From contig JAKCOZ010000003.1 of the NCBI GenBank assembly GCA_022605955.1, positions 54,126,179 through 54,190,178 of the forward strand: DNA of 64,000 nt, in the 5' to 3' direction. This document shows positions 35,167 through 48,659 of the stretch, one piece after another. The stretch's first letter is position 1. Each line of letters opens with the position of its first letter. The DNA is from Rallus limicola. Its lineage: Eukaryota > Chordata > Aves > Gruiformes > Rallidae. The notes under the pieces are model-generated. The model was not told where the DNA came from and did not search any database. It worked only from the letters and a program-made list of their open reading frames with translations. The position numbers were made by a program, and so were the translations under genes.

Positions 35167-38100
35167 GATTACTATATAGGATAGTCATGGAATGGATTAA
35201 AGATCCAAAGTATCTTCAAGCTCCTTGCAAAACACCAAAACTTTCACTAAGTGATCACTAAGATAAAAAGCTGACAACCATGTCTGTATCATCTTCCTTA
35301 CCCAAATACATAATATTTCCTTTTGTCTGAGAGCTAATATCACTTCAAAACTCTAGAATGGGCAATGTTTAATGATATGCTTAAAGACATTCTTGCTATA
35401 TATGGCCACTAGACAACAGAGTTGTATACTGCTTGAAAATGCCATTACTTTCTTATAACTGTTAAATCTTGCTTCTGAAAGATTCTGGCTAGAAATTTTG
35501 TTAGTGAAGCAGTACTATTAAATCCTCCATCATTCAATAATTTCATTCTCTCTTCCATATAGAAATAGTTAGACATAGACCACTGAAATTGTTATGTTAC
35601 TAACAGTTGAAAAAAAGAAGCATTGGATTTTTGGTATCTTCACAGCTACTTGAACTTAATTACTTTGAAAAAAGTAGGTTGTTTCAAAAGGCAATGAAAT
35701 AACTTACCAGTATCACATGTTTTTAAATTGTGGTTATGAAAAACCATAGTTTCATTTTTTATGTGCAAAATCTATTTTATCTTGGAAGATTACAAGACAA
35801 AGCATGTTTACAAGAGACTCTTGTTTTGGGGTTTTTTTAAATTCCAAAATCTCAAAATTTCCCATACTTGAAAAGCAACATAAACTGACACTGTGATACT
35901 ATGGTAAAACCTCCATTTCTCTGTAATACTGAGATTTCTATACTAAATATGTAGTCACTTTAAGTTACTGGTTTTGACACCAAAACTGTAGCATTCAAAT
36001 ACCTATGGCAAAACCTTTCTTTTCCCTACTATCTGCTTTTTGCTAAGTCGTTTTATCCCAGTTCTCTCCCTTTGTTACAATTCTTAAAATGTTTCTTTTG
36101 ATGTGTTTTCTTCAGCTGATGAGAACCAAGACTCAGGATTAATGACAAAGAAACCACTATCTACTACAGCTTTCCTCTTGCCCAGTTTCTAGTTTTTAAT
36201 TTATGGTTCTTTCTCCTGAGTCCTAGTCTAAAGAAGTTTCTAACTGCTAATCTTCTAGTAATCACCAGTTAAATCAAATACCCTAATTAAGCAGGTCTCA
36301 GATGCAGGGCACCCATTCCATATTCCATTCTTAATTTCTCCATGGGTGTTATTCATAGTCCTTTTACAAGAGTCTCAGTTTAATTTCTTCAGTTTTGGTT
36401 TCCAAGTTCTCTTTATGCATCTCACCTCATCAAAAACTTCCATGTCTTTTTTGTCAGGAACTTTGTCCCAGAGATATTTCTTCAGAGTCTGTCACACTCT
36501 TTTCCACTCTTATCATATGTGGTGATGATTGATGTATCAGTGAGTGCTACCACTGACTTTCCTTTCTTTTAGATTGCTCATTTTCCCTATCATGAGGTCT
36601 CCCACTACCGGCTTATATTAAGTATGCCTTTATTTCATCCAGGAATACATGCATCTCCTGTAACAGTGGGCAACCTGCTTGTAACAGTTTTGGTCAGTCT
36701 CAGAATAGACATCTGTCTCTCCTACAAACACCATATGTTGCAAAGCACTTCCTTGCAACCAGTAATAAATGTGTTTTATATAAAAGCCAAAACCACCATT
36801 CATAATGCATGACAGGAAAAGAGCAGAACATTCAAAGGAAGTGATAATGTCTTTTAACTCTTCAACAGCGGAAATTTGCTGCCTTAATGTCTACGTGTTA
36901 TACAGCACAAGGCACGAATCACAGCCAAGTGAAAAATACATGCCTACTCTATGCCAATGAACTAGGAGGAATTCAATCCTGGGGATCTGATGTAATCCTG
37001 AATCTATAACCAAAACATACCAGATTAGAAGATTTTCTCTATCAGCATCCACTTCCCATTATCTGCCTTCCTTGATGCTTCCAAATTCCCCATCTTTACC
37101 AGCAATCTTGCTCTCCCCAACAGTCAAGACTCTAGCAGAAAACACACCTTCATTTTCTCCCCCTTCTTCAACCCACTCATCCAGTCCTTTAAATCTTACT
37201 AGTTGTTTTCACATTATTTATGTATGCCTTATTTTGCTATCCCTACAATGAATTCTTCTATCTGCACCCTCATTCATATCATAAAAAATCAAACATACTT
37301 CAGTTTGTCCTTCTCAGGGAAAATGTTCAAATTTACTTCAACCTTCGAAAGTAAGTACAATAAATTCCCGGTCTATTACTTGGATTAACTAGCATCTCTC
37401 TCCTATCTTTTGAAACATAAAATTTAAGAGTACCTTATTCCCACATGTAAATAACTTGAATATTAATGTGCCTTTCCATTTGCTTGAAATTGATCGTATC
37501 TTTTGATTTATCAGTTATTCCAGACATAAAACTTCACTTCCCTTCTAGCCTATTTTTTCCTCCACATCACTTTTTAACTACAAAGTACTTTCCCTGCATG
37601 ATCTTTATAGTTCTTTCTTCAGTCCAGTAGCTGGGTAACAACTACTTGGTAATACAGCCTACAAAAATGGATTTAATATTAAAGTGGTTATAGTTGTGAT
37701 GATCTTACATTTAAAAAAAAAAAAGCTACGCAAATAAAGACATGGCCTATTCCTATAACTACATCAGCTAATGTAGTTGAGTGTTCAAGGCCAAGTTTTC
37801 AAGAACATGAGGACATGTATCCCTGAAAGCTCATCTGCTTATTGTTTTTCTCTATCCTAAATTTAAAATGAACACTTGTGTTCCTTCAGATAACTTCTAC
37901 TAAACATTTTAAAAATGCATCTCTAATTGCCATGGTCTGATCCATGATTTTACTAACCACATGCCAATGTACCCCAGAAAACTATCACAGATAGTTTTCA
38001 AAAATGACCTTGAGAAAGTATTACAATGACAAGATTTTGTAACTTTGCTGGGTTTGGGTTGTGGGTTTTTTGTGGGGATGGCAAGCAGGGAAAAGAGAAA

Positions 38101-38183
38101 GGAGTGTGGAGAAGAAGGAAGAACTGCTTAGTTTAGATTAGTGTTTAAAATATATTAAATTTAGCAAAAATTTAAATCAGAAC
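35167..38183. other. Unique AT-rich sequence, pyrimidine-biased block
   Basis: From about 36030 to 37620 the + strand is biased to C and T with few G, in phrases such as ATGAGGTCTCCCACTACCGG (36591). Antisense old LINEs can look like this, but no diagnostic motif could be read, so no element is called. No exon is evident. A short hairpin (arms AACTACAT and ATGTAGTT) lies at about 37757-37778. Confidence 0.35.
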
Positions 38184-38195
38184 TTTTTTTTTTTT
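38184..38195. repeat. Run of 12 T
   Basis: An uninterrupted T homopolymer in AT-rich DNA. Confidence 0.95.
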
Positions 38196-41100
38196 AAATA
38201 ATTTAAAATATATTTATTTCCATGCCACACTTATGAAACAATTTTTATGCTCTTCAGAATTTTCCATATGTCTGTCTTGGAAATCTGCCATAACTTTAGA
38301 CTAATGTGCCTCAAAATGCATGAACCCAAAATCTCTCTTGGTATAAAATCACTTTAAAAAATTTTAACTTCGTAACTTCTACAGGTTAAACCTTTTTAGA
38401 TGACAGGGAGTAATCAAGTTTTATAAAATAATTTCCTATTCCACAGCCACAATAAAAGATTTTTTTAAAGTCCCAATGTAAGCTTACTGGTTTGCAAATA
38501 TTTTAAATTCCTATTTGTGTTAGTCTTGCATTCATAAGAGATAGGGAAGGAACAGCAAGCAGAGCATGAAGACTAATGCAAGCAGTTGGTTAAACCACTC
38601 ACAAATACCTTCTCCCAGAGCCTCTCCAAGTGCCAAGTTTCATATAACCGCCTTTTCAGCTCTAAATTTGGTGATTGTTCAATCTGGAAAAATAGGCAAT
38701 AAGAAAATAGCTAACTGATCTGAAAAAAAAAAAAAACTAAAAAAAAATTTGGCGGCTTGAGTCCTTTAAAAGGCTGGGAAAGCTGTAAGGACTTGGCAGA
38801 GCAATTTATCTGCAAAATTTTGGTTCCTAAGCCAGGATACTGAACATTTTCTTTAGTGTAATTCCTTTCACTTTTTATATTTTTGATACTACTTCACTGA
38901 CATACTTTCCATGACTTCCAATGACATTTCGTAATATAGAAAAATAACTGTTTAGTTGTCTTAATGTAACATTCAGTGTATACTTTGGACAGTTTTCTTA
39001 ATTTGTAATATAAGCTTTCCAAAGGTATGCAGTCTTATCAAGTAAATAGGCTCCCTCAAAATCCAGTGGATTCATCCCATTTGCCTTAGACACTTATTTC
39101 AGGACCAGCTCAAGAACCACTCAGAGGAAAAATGAGCAATGATAGAAAGTGAAGAACATACATCAAAAGGAATGTTTTGAAAATACATATTTGAATTCTA
39201 AAGGAAGCTCATTACAGAGTCAAACAGTTTCAGAGAATCCAACTCAAAGTTATAAAAAAAATTGATTTATCCAAACTGAAAGCAATAAGAAAATACTAAA
39301 TACTAATTGTATAACCACAGTGTTTAAATTTTTGTCCAATTTAAGTGTATCAGTAAAGGAAAATAATTATTCTAAGGTATTGCATGTCACTGAAGAGCTA
39401 GAAATACCTTCTACATGCACAAGGCTATGAAGTTATTTTGTTCTCATCTGATATTTTTCTCCTTATTAATGGTTATTTTTATTTTCTGCAAAGAAAACTA
39501 AATACAATGATGGGATTAGCAGAGAAAATTAGTTTATAAGTTCAACTAATGATGTAAAGATATACAATGTGAATGGAATGTTTTTCTGTATCTCAGTGCA
39601 TCATTGTAGGATTGCTGGGAAAATAATTATAATCCTGAAAATGAATTAGAACATATCATAAGCAGCTCATTTCCTCAAATCTTAGAATGTCTATGCAGAT
39701 ATGATTGAAAAACATCATATATTTTTTCTTTGTTCACAAACATTTTCTCTTTCTGCCTTTTCCCTAGCCGCTGCCTCCCAAGTAGACTTTTGGTGTTAGT
39801 GTCTCTAAAGCAGTCTGCTTGTACAGAGTTCCAATATCTCAAATAAGTGTCTGTTTCCATTTCATTTTGATTGATTTAATGGATGATCTAAAGAAATAAT
39901 TTTCTGTGTATGCCATAGTATTACTGTGAAGACAAAGGCACTATTCAACTTTCATAAAATCAGTTGATGTGCCAGATGTAAAATCAATTAACTCCAGTGA
40001 AGTATAGCCTTGTATTTTAGCGACTGAGGCATCATAATTGCTTGCTATAGTTTTCCTTCTCAGCATGATGAGCCTGGCCAATGTTTCTGTTTCAGCAAAC
40101 TGTTAATAATAAAGTTATAAAACTCAAATGATGAGGGAATCCCCAGAATTTGGGAGTTCAGACAAGCATTCAAAGGGTCAGATGGTTAGTGCACTTCTCC
40201 AGTTTAAGAAAATCTTTCTTGGATTAATATCTCACCATTTCCACATTGCTTAAACCTCCATGAAGCATCGAGATTGGGGGGGTACAAAGTCCTACACCAA
40301 TCGCATGCCTCTCAAAATAAGCATATAAATAACTTCAGCATTTTGATCACATACTCCCATTCACTTTATCACACTCTTTAAACAAGCAGCTATTTCTTGC
40401 TGCATTTTTAAATTGACCTTTTTTTGTGGTTCAAATTTATTACACGTATTTCTATTAGAAGAAAATGACGCTGAATTCAGTATAACAACATTTTCTAAAT
40501 TACAAATTGTCTCATTTGATCATAATTTTCTTATCTGTAAAATGTCTGGATCTGAAATATTTTGAAAGAATATCAGTAATAACAGTCATCATCTCCTCCT
40601 ACTTGCATGTTCATACTGTGAGATCACGTAGTATGTCTTACATATAAAATACATAATTTTCAGGCCTTAGTTCAATATGTGTCTAACCTGAAGTCTGTGA
40701 GTTTTCCCACCAAAGATAATGAAGGGCATTAGTGGTTTTGTGTTCTTAAAGATGGGTACCTCCATAGACCCCTCCTTGAACTTTGCTCCCATTGAAATCT
40801 CCCTGCTAATTTCAGGGAGGGCAGAAGCAGGTTTATTACCTGGGAGTGCTGCAGTGAAAATAAATGCACTTGCTTTTTCTAAAATAAGCAGAGAGTGAAA
40901 ATGTTTGCAGAAGCATAGCACTTCTTGTAGAGAAGTCTTTAGAAAATTGACTGGCTGTGATAGAATTATGGGGTTTGATTTTCTTTTATGAAGGAGAACA
41001 GGCTTCTGGGCAGGAAAGGTGATTTATGCCCAGGATTTTCCCCTTCTCTGGTACATGTTGGAAATAACATTGACACAAAGAAAAAGATTGTCTATATTGC

Positions 41101-41930
41101 CTATTTCTCCAAATTAGAATAGATAACTAAATGGACATTATAACTCTTTCATTTCAAAATAAGGCAAACGTCTCTCATCGAAGCATTAACACAATAAAAC
41201 GTATTGTGTTTTTAAACATATCTAAAAATACTAGAATATGTTTGGTAAGAAATTAATGCAAACATATTTATTGGAATGCAGTTTGTATATTTTCTTTTAA
41301 AATATTTAAGTTCTATCTTACCTAATAGCTGCCAAAATCATGTTATGAGAGAAGTAGGATCCAATCCTTTCTTAAATGGAAGATTTTCTGAAGCATTGGG
41401 GATTTTAGTCAACAGATCTAAGAAAATATTCTCTTCATCCTGAAAAACACACTAAGATTAGTTCCTTCTCAGGAACCTAATAATACCCCCTTTATTATTT
41501 AAAATTAGAAAAATGGGATCCACCTACAATGTTGAGTTATCTTGTATAATGGGCTTCTACAAAATGTCAATTCAATTTCTACTTGATCATTTGTCCTTTC
41601 TTATGCTAAAGAAATAGCCGCTATGAAACTTGAAATTCCACCTGACATCCCTCATTCTTACCTTGTCACGTTGGTTATGATGAGAAACACTTTCTTCAGT
41701 CATAGAAATACTTTCTTTATTCAAAAAAAAATACCTCCCAATGACATTCTGTCAAAATTAGTGGGGTTTTTTTTAAGCACAATGTGATTGATAGTTCAAA
41801 ACTGATTAAAAAAATCTCTTTGCTTGATATTTGCACTCAGCAAATAATGCTGTGATACGAGGTCAGCATATTGTGGCTATTAAGGATGATTCCAAATGCA
41901 AAACTGTCCAAAAAGTCCATAGGTTTTTGG
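38196..41930. other. AT-rich unique sequence, no gene seen
   Basis: Nothing assignable. A-rich runs occur near 38722-38749. The frame at 40667-40921 (- strand, 84 codons) has no recognisable motif. Confidence 0.4.
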
Positions 41931-41931
41931 G

Positions 41932-41950
41932 TTTTGGTTTGGTTTGGTTT
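41932..41950 (+). repeat. Short GGTTT repeat
   Basis: GGTTTTTGGGTTTTGGTTTG then GTTTGGTTT forms an imperfect pentamer tract, followed directly by a run of A and CCCC. Confidence 0.8.
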
Positions 41951-42737
41951 AAAAAAACCCCACACCCTAGTTTTATTGTTCAATTTGTTACCTGTAATAC
42001 ATAATAATTTTTACACTGAATGTGTGGAAGGAGCTCTGCAAAGTGATGGTGAATCAACTTAAAGATTTCCTTGCAATTTAAGAGTCCTAAAATACACAAA
42101 TAGATTTCCTATTGACTTCAATGAGACCACAAAAGATCTTGCAATTTTACCGTGTAAAGAGAAAAAGTAGAGAAAATACTAATGTAAAAAACAGTCATGG
42201 AGAGGGTGTAACTAAGTTCAGGAGTTTGTATGCATAATGTACTTGAGCACATGATCTCAGTTTGAAAGAAAAGCACTTCTCATGTTCTTTTCATGTTTAT
42301 GAAAAAAAAAAAGCTAAATATTAAAGACATGTTTTGATAAATATTATAAAGTGTACTTTTGGAGCGAGGAGTAAGTTTATACAGTCTTACTTTAATTGTA
42401 GCATCCCATAAATAGAATGATAGAGGGAATTATAATCCCTTTTTGTTAAGAAATTTATAGTTTCCATCAAGGAAAGGAATTCTTTGTAGTGCTATTTCCT
42501 GCTAACATCCCCAATACTGTAATGTGTAAAAAAACATAGTCAGAAGGCCTCCTTACACACAAGCATATATTTACCCTGTTAGCAAATATACTAATAGTCA
42601 CTCTCATGCTGCATTCTGGACATGTCACAGGGAAAAGTACAAAAACCCCGTCTCCATATAAAAAAATCAATATTACTAATTTAAGTTTTGACTTTATATA
42701 TTATTTTAGAAAGAAAATTATCTCCCTCTCCATTCAA

Positions 42738-42802
42738 AGGGGATTGGACTAGATGATCTTAAAAAGTCCCTTCCAACCCAAACCCACTCTATTATTCTAT
42801 GT
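42738..42802 (+). mobile_element. CR1 LINE, extreme 3' end
   Basis: GGGGATTGGACTAGATGATC (42739), TTAAAAAGTCCCTTCCAACC (42759) and the tail CTATTATTCTATG (42789) are the last 65 bases of an avian CR1 in sense orientation. It is a very short 5'-truncated copy. The frame at 42753-42959 begins in this repeat and runs into a poly(A) stretch. Confidence 0.9.
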
Positions 42803-42896
42803 GTGTTGGTATATGTGTATTTTATTATTCTACATTGTATGTATATTAATAATATCTCATGTATTTGCTTTTAGCCTTGTTACAGGGTTGGTATTT

Positions 42897-42914
42897 AAAA
42901 AAAAAAAAAAAAAA
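42897..42914. repeat. Run of 18 A
   Basis: An uninterrupted A homopolymer about 95 bases downstream of the CR1 tail. CR1 does not end in poly(A), so it is not that element's tail. Confidence 0.95.
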
Positions 42915-44173
42915 CACCAAAATACAGTTCAGAATTATCACAAACATGTAAATTTGTAAATTTAGACTCAGTATGGTCCTGCTACTTATGTGTTGATTGT
43001 ATTGAGTTTATGCAAAGGTTTATGTTTATTGTATCAGTACTCCCCATTTCTAACCCAAATAATTACCATTTAGAATGTCTAAATACTTTATTAAAATGTA
43101 AATATTTCTCAGTTCATTATGGTGTATTGTAATTCCACAGTGAACCAATGAAAATGGTATGTTTTAGTATGCTTAGTATTATTGAATTGAGGAATTATTC
43201 AGATAATAAGGAATGGTGCCTTTAATGCAGTACGCAATAATAACACCAAAAGTCATATTGATTTTTCTTGAACAATTTGCTGCAACTCATACATATTTCT
43301 CATACTAATAAAACTGTTCCTCTATGTCAAAATCAAAGAAGCAGTTTGTTTATTTTTTCCTCTGTAATATTTATGTATGCTAAAAATAGAACGGAGCCAT
43401 ACCTACGTATGAATCCATCTTTCAGGCTAAATCTTAATTAAAGAAGTGTGCAGAGATGCAGCTCTGTGTGCTGGTGCTATGCCTACCTCTCTGTCAGAAG
43501 AGCTGAGACTTAGAACTGTTACATATCTAATTTTACATATATATATATCTCTATGCATATATGTATATCAACTTTTTTTTTCTTTTTGAGGATGGACAAA
43601 TCAATATGACACATTATCATTAAATGCTGTTTTGAGGATGGAATGATTTCACATTTTTTTGCAGAGGGACAAGAAATAGGGAAATGACCTGAATGTATGC
43701 AATCCTTAAATATTGTCAGATATTCATCATATTTATATGCTTTGCCTGCCTCTCTGCTCAGGGTGATTTAATACTACATTAAAGTAGAACCTGGGAGGAC
43801 ATCATAAACAGCTCTTGTTTAAAGGGCATTGTGAAGGAGAGCCTTTAATCTGATTGATGAAATAAATGGAAAGTAATCTATCCTCTATTCAACAGCTTGT
43901 TGATGATATGAAAGAATTCCTACTCAAGCAAGCAAAGCTTTAAAGAGAAAGACCTCTTTCATCCTGTCAGCCTCTCATTTTTAGAAAAAGTTAAGTTTTT
44001 CATCATGGTTCAGGGGAGTTCTTGTAAAACGTTCATTGAAAATTTAAGAGCAATTACAGTGTCAGACAGCTAGAAAAATTGCTTTTACTGAGTGAGAGTT
44101 CTCTGACAGATGCATTGTGGGAGAATTGATTCTTTCTAAGGGATAAGTGAATTGTCATTGTTAGTCTCTTCTC
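42915..44173. other. AT-rich unique sequence with possible regulatory motifs
   Basis: No gene or repeat family is seen apart from a TA-rich microsatellite at 43535-43568. From 43.6 kb on, homeodomain and TALE-like sites appear: TGATTGAT at 43851, CTGTCAG near 43965 and CTGACAG at 44103. This is suggestive of conserved non-coding DNA but not proof. Confidence 0.3.
43535..43568. repeat. TA-rich microsatellite
   Basis: Imperfect (AT)n with CTCTATGC interruptions. Confidence 0.85.
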
Positions 44174-44195
44174 ATGACATCTAGCTAGATGTCAT
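44174..44195. repeat. Perfect 22-bp palindrome
   Basis: ATGACATCTAG (44174-44184) is followed directly by CTAGATGTCAT (44185-44195) with no spacer. A second inverted repeat, CTAGACA-G-TGTCTAG, lies 45 bases downstream (44240-44254). Confidence 0.97.
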
Positions 44196-44239
44196 CTGCT
44201 TTGTAACAGAAGATTTGAATCAGACAACTGTACTCAACA

Positions 44240-44254
44240 CTAGACAGTGTCTAG
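44240..44254. repeat. 15-base inverted repeat
   Basis: Seven-base arms CTAGACA and TGTCTAG flank a single G. Its ends share the CTAG core of the 22-bp palindrome nearby. Confidence 0.95.
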
Positions 44255-47200
44255 ATTAGTTCAGCAAAGAAATAAGCCTGTACTCTGCATGGCATCAACT
44301 GAGCTTTTAAAGATTATGGATGAACAAGGGTTTGAGAAAAAAGTTTGAAAAATCAAAAACAAAGCTTTATAGCCACTTCAGAAAGCCTGGATGTTTAACC
44401 TGTAAGGAAGTCTGTCAAATCCTTGAGGAAACCACATAGAGAAAGATCAATAGAATACCTACTGGCTCCATTAGCTTGATGTAAAAAGGGGAAGAGGGAA
44501 ACCAGCTCTTCCACAAGAGAAGCTACATTATTCCAGGGATTAAGCGGGATCAGTTCTCTTGCAGAAAAGAAGACGAGAAAAAGAATGAAGATTCTTGGTG
44601 GGCCAGAACTGGAGTGAAAGGGCTTGTCAGGTAATCTAACTGATGATAAGAGAGAAGTTTATTGAATAGGAGGTGTCTCTAATTAGGTGTTCATTAGCAT
44701 AAGGGTAGGTGCCAATTCTAATCTTGAGTTAGCTGCAGAAAATAGGCTGTCATTCACTCTGCAATCCCTCGGCTAACTTCTTCATAGTATATGCTTGCTA
44801 AATCCACCTCTGATTTTTATGTGCTCTTTCTGTTTGGATTGCAGAAATAAATTCAGTGTGTGAGAATGTCATTGGCATTTTCCTGAAATAGCATCAGATT
44901 CATTAAGTATTCACAGTACTGAAATGTTATATTGTTTGAATATACTATGTATGTATGTCATTTTTAAAAGATGTGTCATTTTAAACACAATAATGTTTCC
45001 GTCTGAAGGCTTCGTTTCAGTTTTTGCATCTGATTTGAGTCTAACATTACTTAAAAAAAGGAATGCAGTTGCCATACTTGAATTCACTAGTAAATATCAA
45101 ATTATCCTTTAAAAAATCAGTTAAAATATTCTCCACATCATGATCAGACCAGTACATTCTTCATCAGTTCAAATTTCAGTAATATTTGTGTGCCAGGGTT
45201 TAGTCAATATCAGATTTTTGTATTTTGAGCTGTGCACTACACATATTTAAAGAAATGTGTACAGATTTTTATTTAAATACTGAATATTATTTTTAGGTGC
45301 TCATGAATTAAATGATGATGCATTTGTATTTTTTAATTAATTTAATTGCTTAATCCTTCAAAGGGAATATTATTAGCATTTAGACTTAAATAACCTTGTG
45401 CTTTTTAGATGTGTTTTATTTATTATATGTGTCTTTCAAGTTTCATAGGAATGACCTTCTCATTTTTAACTTGAAATAAACTCATTTCTTGAGCTTTGGG
45501 AAGAATAGGCCTGAACTAAAATGTGTTTCCTTTCCTTAATGTGCTTTAGAACACCTTAAGAGTTTATGTGCCATTAAAACATTCTTTTGAAGATGTAGGA
45601 ATGCAAACTGTCAGGACATTTTCAAGTCCTTGATACTAAAAATCACTGACCTGTGCTAGTATCAATACAGTTCCTAGCATTTTTGTCATTAAGATTCAAT
45701 AGATCCCTTTATCAATGTCCATAAGGCATTTGGATGAATCAATAATCATGATGAAAAAGCAAGCTGTAGTTCTACAGAAAAAGTGCTGCTAAGTAGAACA
45801 ACATACAAAATTGATACAACTTGTTGTTGGTTTTTCTTTCAGTATTCAAATAGCTTGCATTTTCACCTGAGCTAAAGAAATGCCCTTAGATATCTTGCTA
45901 ACAATATATTTTCCTGTGCTGTGATCTTCTGAAGCATTATCTTACTAAATGTATAGGAGGGCACTTTTCTAAGAGTCACTGAAACTTTGCCCAACTACAA
46001 AACACTGAGGTGGGGTGGGGAGGGGAAGTGGCATTTCTGTTTTTTATAAATATATTTTTCAATGTATTTTCTTGACTAAAAATAGATCATAAAGAATATT
46101 TTTTAAAGTATAATTATTTGTAAGTAATATATCAATCAACTGGGGGTTTCAGTTTCATTTTTCCTTAAGGAAAATTAGATAACATTTTTGTTTTGCAATA
46201 TGTAGAATATTATATGGAATATTGCAAGTAAACAGATTTACTGATTGATAAGAATATGATCCAGTGTTCAGTACATGTAATGGAGCCTCCACTGATTTCA
46301 CTGCTTCTTGATTGAGCCCAAATCTGAAAGCCATATATGGAATTATTTCTAAGCTCTAATTTTTCTTCCTCATTCCATATTTGTTGTTGTAGTTGGAAGG
46401 AGAGAGGTTGTTTTGAGGTTTTGGCTTGGGAAGTTTATAAAAATAATGTTTCTATTTTTCCTGTAAATTAATATTTGAAAAGAAGGTTGTGGAAGGTACA
46501 ACTTTCAAAATCTGTATCTGTAGCAGATGAAAAACTGTTTAAAATGTATTTGACTTGCATATAAAATGTGTATTACAACAGATGCTGATTTTTTTTTTAC
46601 ATCTAGACAACCAGCTATTTCTCCAAACCTATTTACAGTAATACAGCCTGTGAAAGAACATCTTACAAGCATATTGCATGCCTTTTGAGGAATTATATCT
46701 GTGAAGTAATTTCTTTTACTTAGTCATTTTTCTCATTTACTGATAATTGCAGTTGCAGAGTCTCAGCTTTGGGAACAATGTTCACAGGAAAAATTTAAGA
46801 TGAAACACTGTTGGTTTTCTTTGTTTTTTTTTAAAGGGAGAATTAAAAATGTAACATGCATTCTCCAGTTCATGACAATACATTTTTAATCAGTTATTTC
46901 TCAGGAGGATTTTTGTTTCTTATTGATCTGGTTTGGGACCAGATCCCTGATAAATCTAAATAAGAATAATCCAAGTTTTGGTTTATTTTGTCAGATTTAC
47001 TTTTCTGACAGTTATAGTAACATTTCTTCACATAGCAGTTTCACTAGTAATACGTAGATGAACTTGATATTTGCTTTCAGCCATTGTCACAGTCATGATA
47101 TTTGTTTTCATGTATCACTGTGTTATACAGTTAATGAAACTATTTACTATATAGCTATCCAGTAGTTATTAAATACTGCAGCAGAAACACTAACTTTTGA

Positions 47201-48420
47201 AAAGCAGTCTCCATGTGTATGTAGTTGCTAAGGTACAAAAGGAAGTTTATGAAATAGTTAAAGTTGGTATATATGGTTTCATTCTGGTATTTAGCTGCCA
47301 AAGTTGAACGTGATGGAAGGCATCTGCAGTTATGTTTGTGTAAGGTTGTCTTTAGTGGCAGAGTGTATTATCTAATGTCACTTTATGAAACTTTCAGTGG
47401 TAAAGCCTTTTTCTTTTCCAGTATATGTGTAAGAATTACTTTAATCTTTTTTCTCTATGAGAAAAGATAAATATTATCTGCTGTATATACCTGATGAAAC
47501 ACTTATCTTTTTGATAATTAATGAACCCATTTTAAGTCCATGTTATGCTATCCATCTTTTGTGGTACTGAAATGGATGACAGTGTGATTATGTCTTTGAA
47601 AGATAAGTAAATGTGTGTGCTCTTAGATCATCAGGCTTTTAAAATACCAGGAAAGTAGAAGTATAGCAAAACTGGGAGTATTTCTTAATCTTGACTTATA
47701 ATATAATGGTTTCTGTGCTTTTATTTATACATGTAGATTTTATTGCACTACATATGCACATCAGATTTCACAGGCCTCTGCAAATGATTGTATTAATATT
47801 TTATGTTCCATTTATGCCCTTCCACTGCATACTGAGAAAATAATACATATGCACTATATTGAACATTAAATGATTGAACATTGATTTCTATACATATAAC
47901 ATAAAAGTGTTGGTAAGCAAAGAATAATGTTATGAGAATTCTCAATACCATTACAAGTCAAGTTAAACGTTTGAATTCTATTTCAGTATTCTTGTCAATA
48001 TAAACTGGCTTACAAAGACACATTTAGAATGATAATTGATGGATTTCTCAAAATACCTTTGTCACTGAAGAAAAGGATATACTTTGAATTTCATTATTGT
48101 AAAAGTATATTTTTAAGAAGTCAAACAGATCCTCTTAAGTGTCTTAAATGGTATAATTTTGGCCATCTGTGTTACAATATAGAATAATGTCCAATTATCT
48201 CGTTTATCACGGCTTCTGAAACAGCTTACACTATAAATTCTGTTTATTAAGGGCAAAATTATACTGTCAGATTCACACGTGCTTATCTTTGAAAACTGAC
48301 TTACAGACCACACTTTACCCTTTTAAAGGAGGTAAAAAGAATGTAAATGGAAAAAGGTCGGTGGATCTCTGGACACTTGTGTCCTGCATGTTATTTGGTT
48401 CTTTGTACATCACCTATAGG
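44255..48420. other. Long AT-rich unique sequence, no gene seen
   Basis: No mobile element or exon is recognised in about 4 kb. A G-rich spot (GGTGGGGTGGGGAGGGG, about 46010-46026) has only three full runs of four G. Frames are at most 68 codons. Confidence 0.4.
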
Positions 48421-48426
48421 CACCAG

Positions 48427-48434
48427 TATAAAAG
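48427..48434 (+). promoter_or_regulatory. Consensus TATA box, isolated
   Basis: TATAAAAG is a perfect TATA consensus, followed by a GC-richer GCTGCTGCAGCTTGGAGG where a transcription start could fall. Upstream is an inverted repeat, GGACAC-TT-GTGTCC (48371-48384). No downstream exon is recognised and the motif can occur by chance in AT-rich DNA. Confidence 0.2.
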
Positions 48435-48631
48435 CTGCTGCAGCTTGGAGGCAGTATATAGCTGTATGTAGGCGGTGAATTCAAACTATTTCTTTTGGAG
48501 TTATGGCTGCATGTGAGTCTTCTGGCTCCACATTTTGATAAAACAAAAGTCAATGGCTCAGAAGATTGTTATGTTCTAAGACTGAACATATACAAACTTG
48601 GAGACTGTTTAATAAGGGGGGATAAAAACAA

Positions 48632-48659
48632 AAAAGAAAGAAAGAAAGAAAGAAAAAAA
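48632..48659. repeat. GAAA microsatellite
   Basis: Five GAAA units with A-rich ends. Confidence 0.93.

Noticed and set aside
36030..37620. Possible antisense LINE in a pyrimidine-rich block
   Set aside because: No diagnostic protein motif or tail could be read in any frame; composition alone is not enough.
46010..46026. G-quadruplex candidate GGTGGGGTGGGGAGGGG
   Set aside because: Only three runs have three or more G; the first has two, so it misses the canonical pattern.
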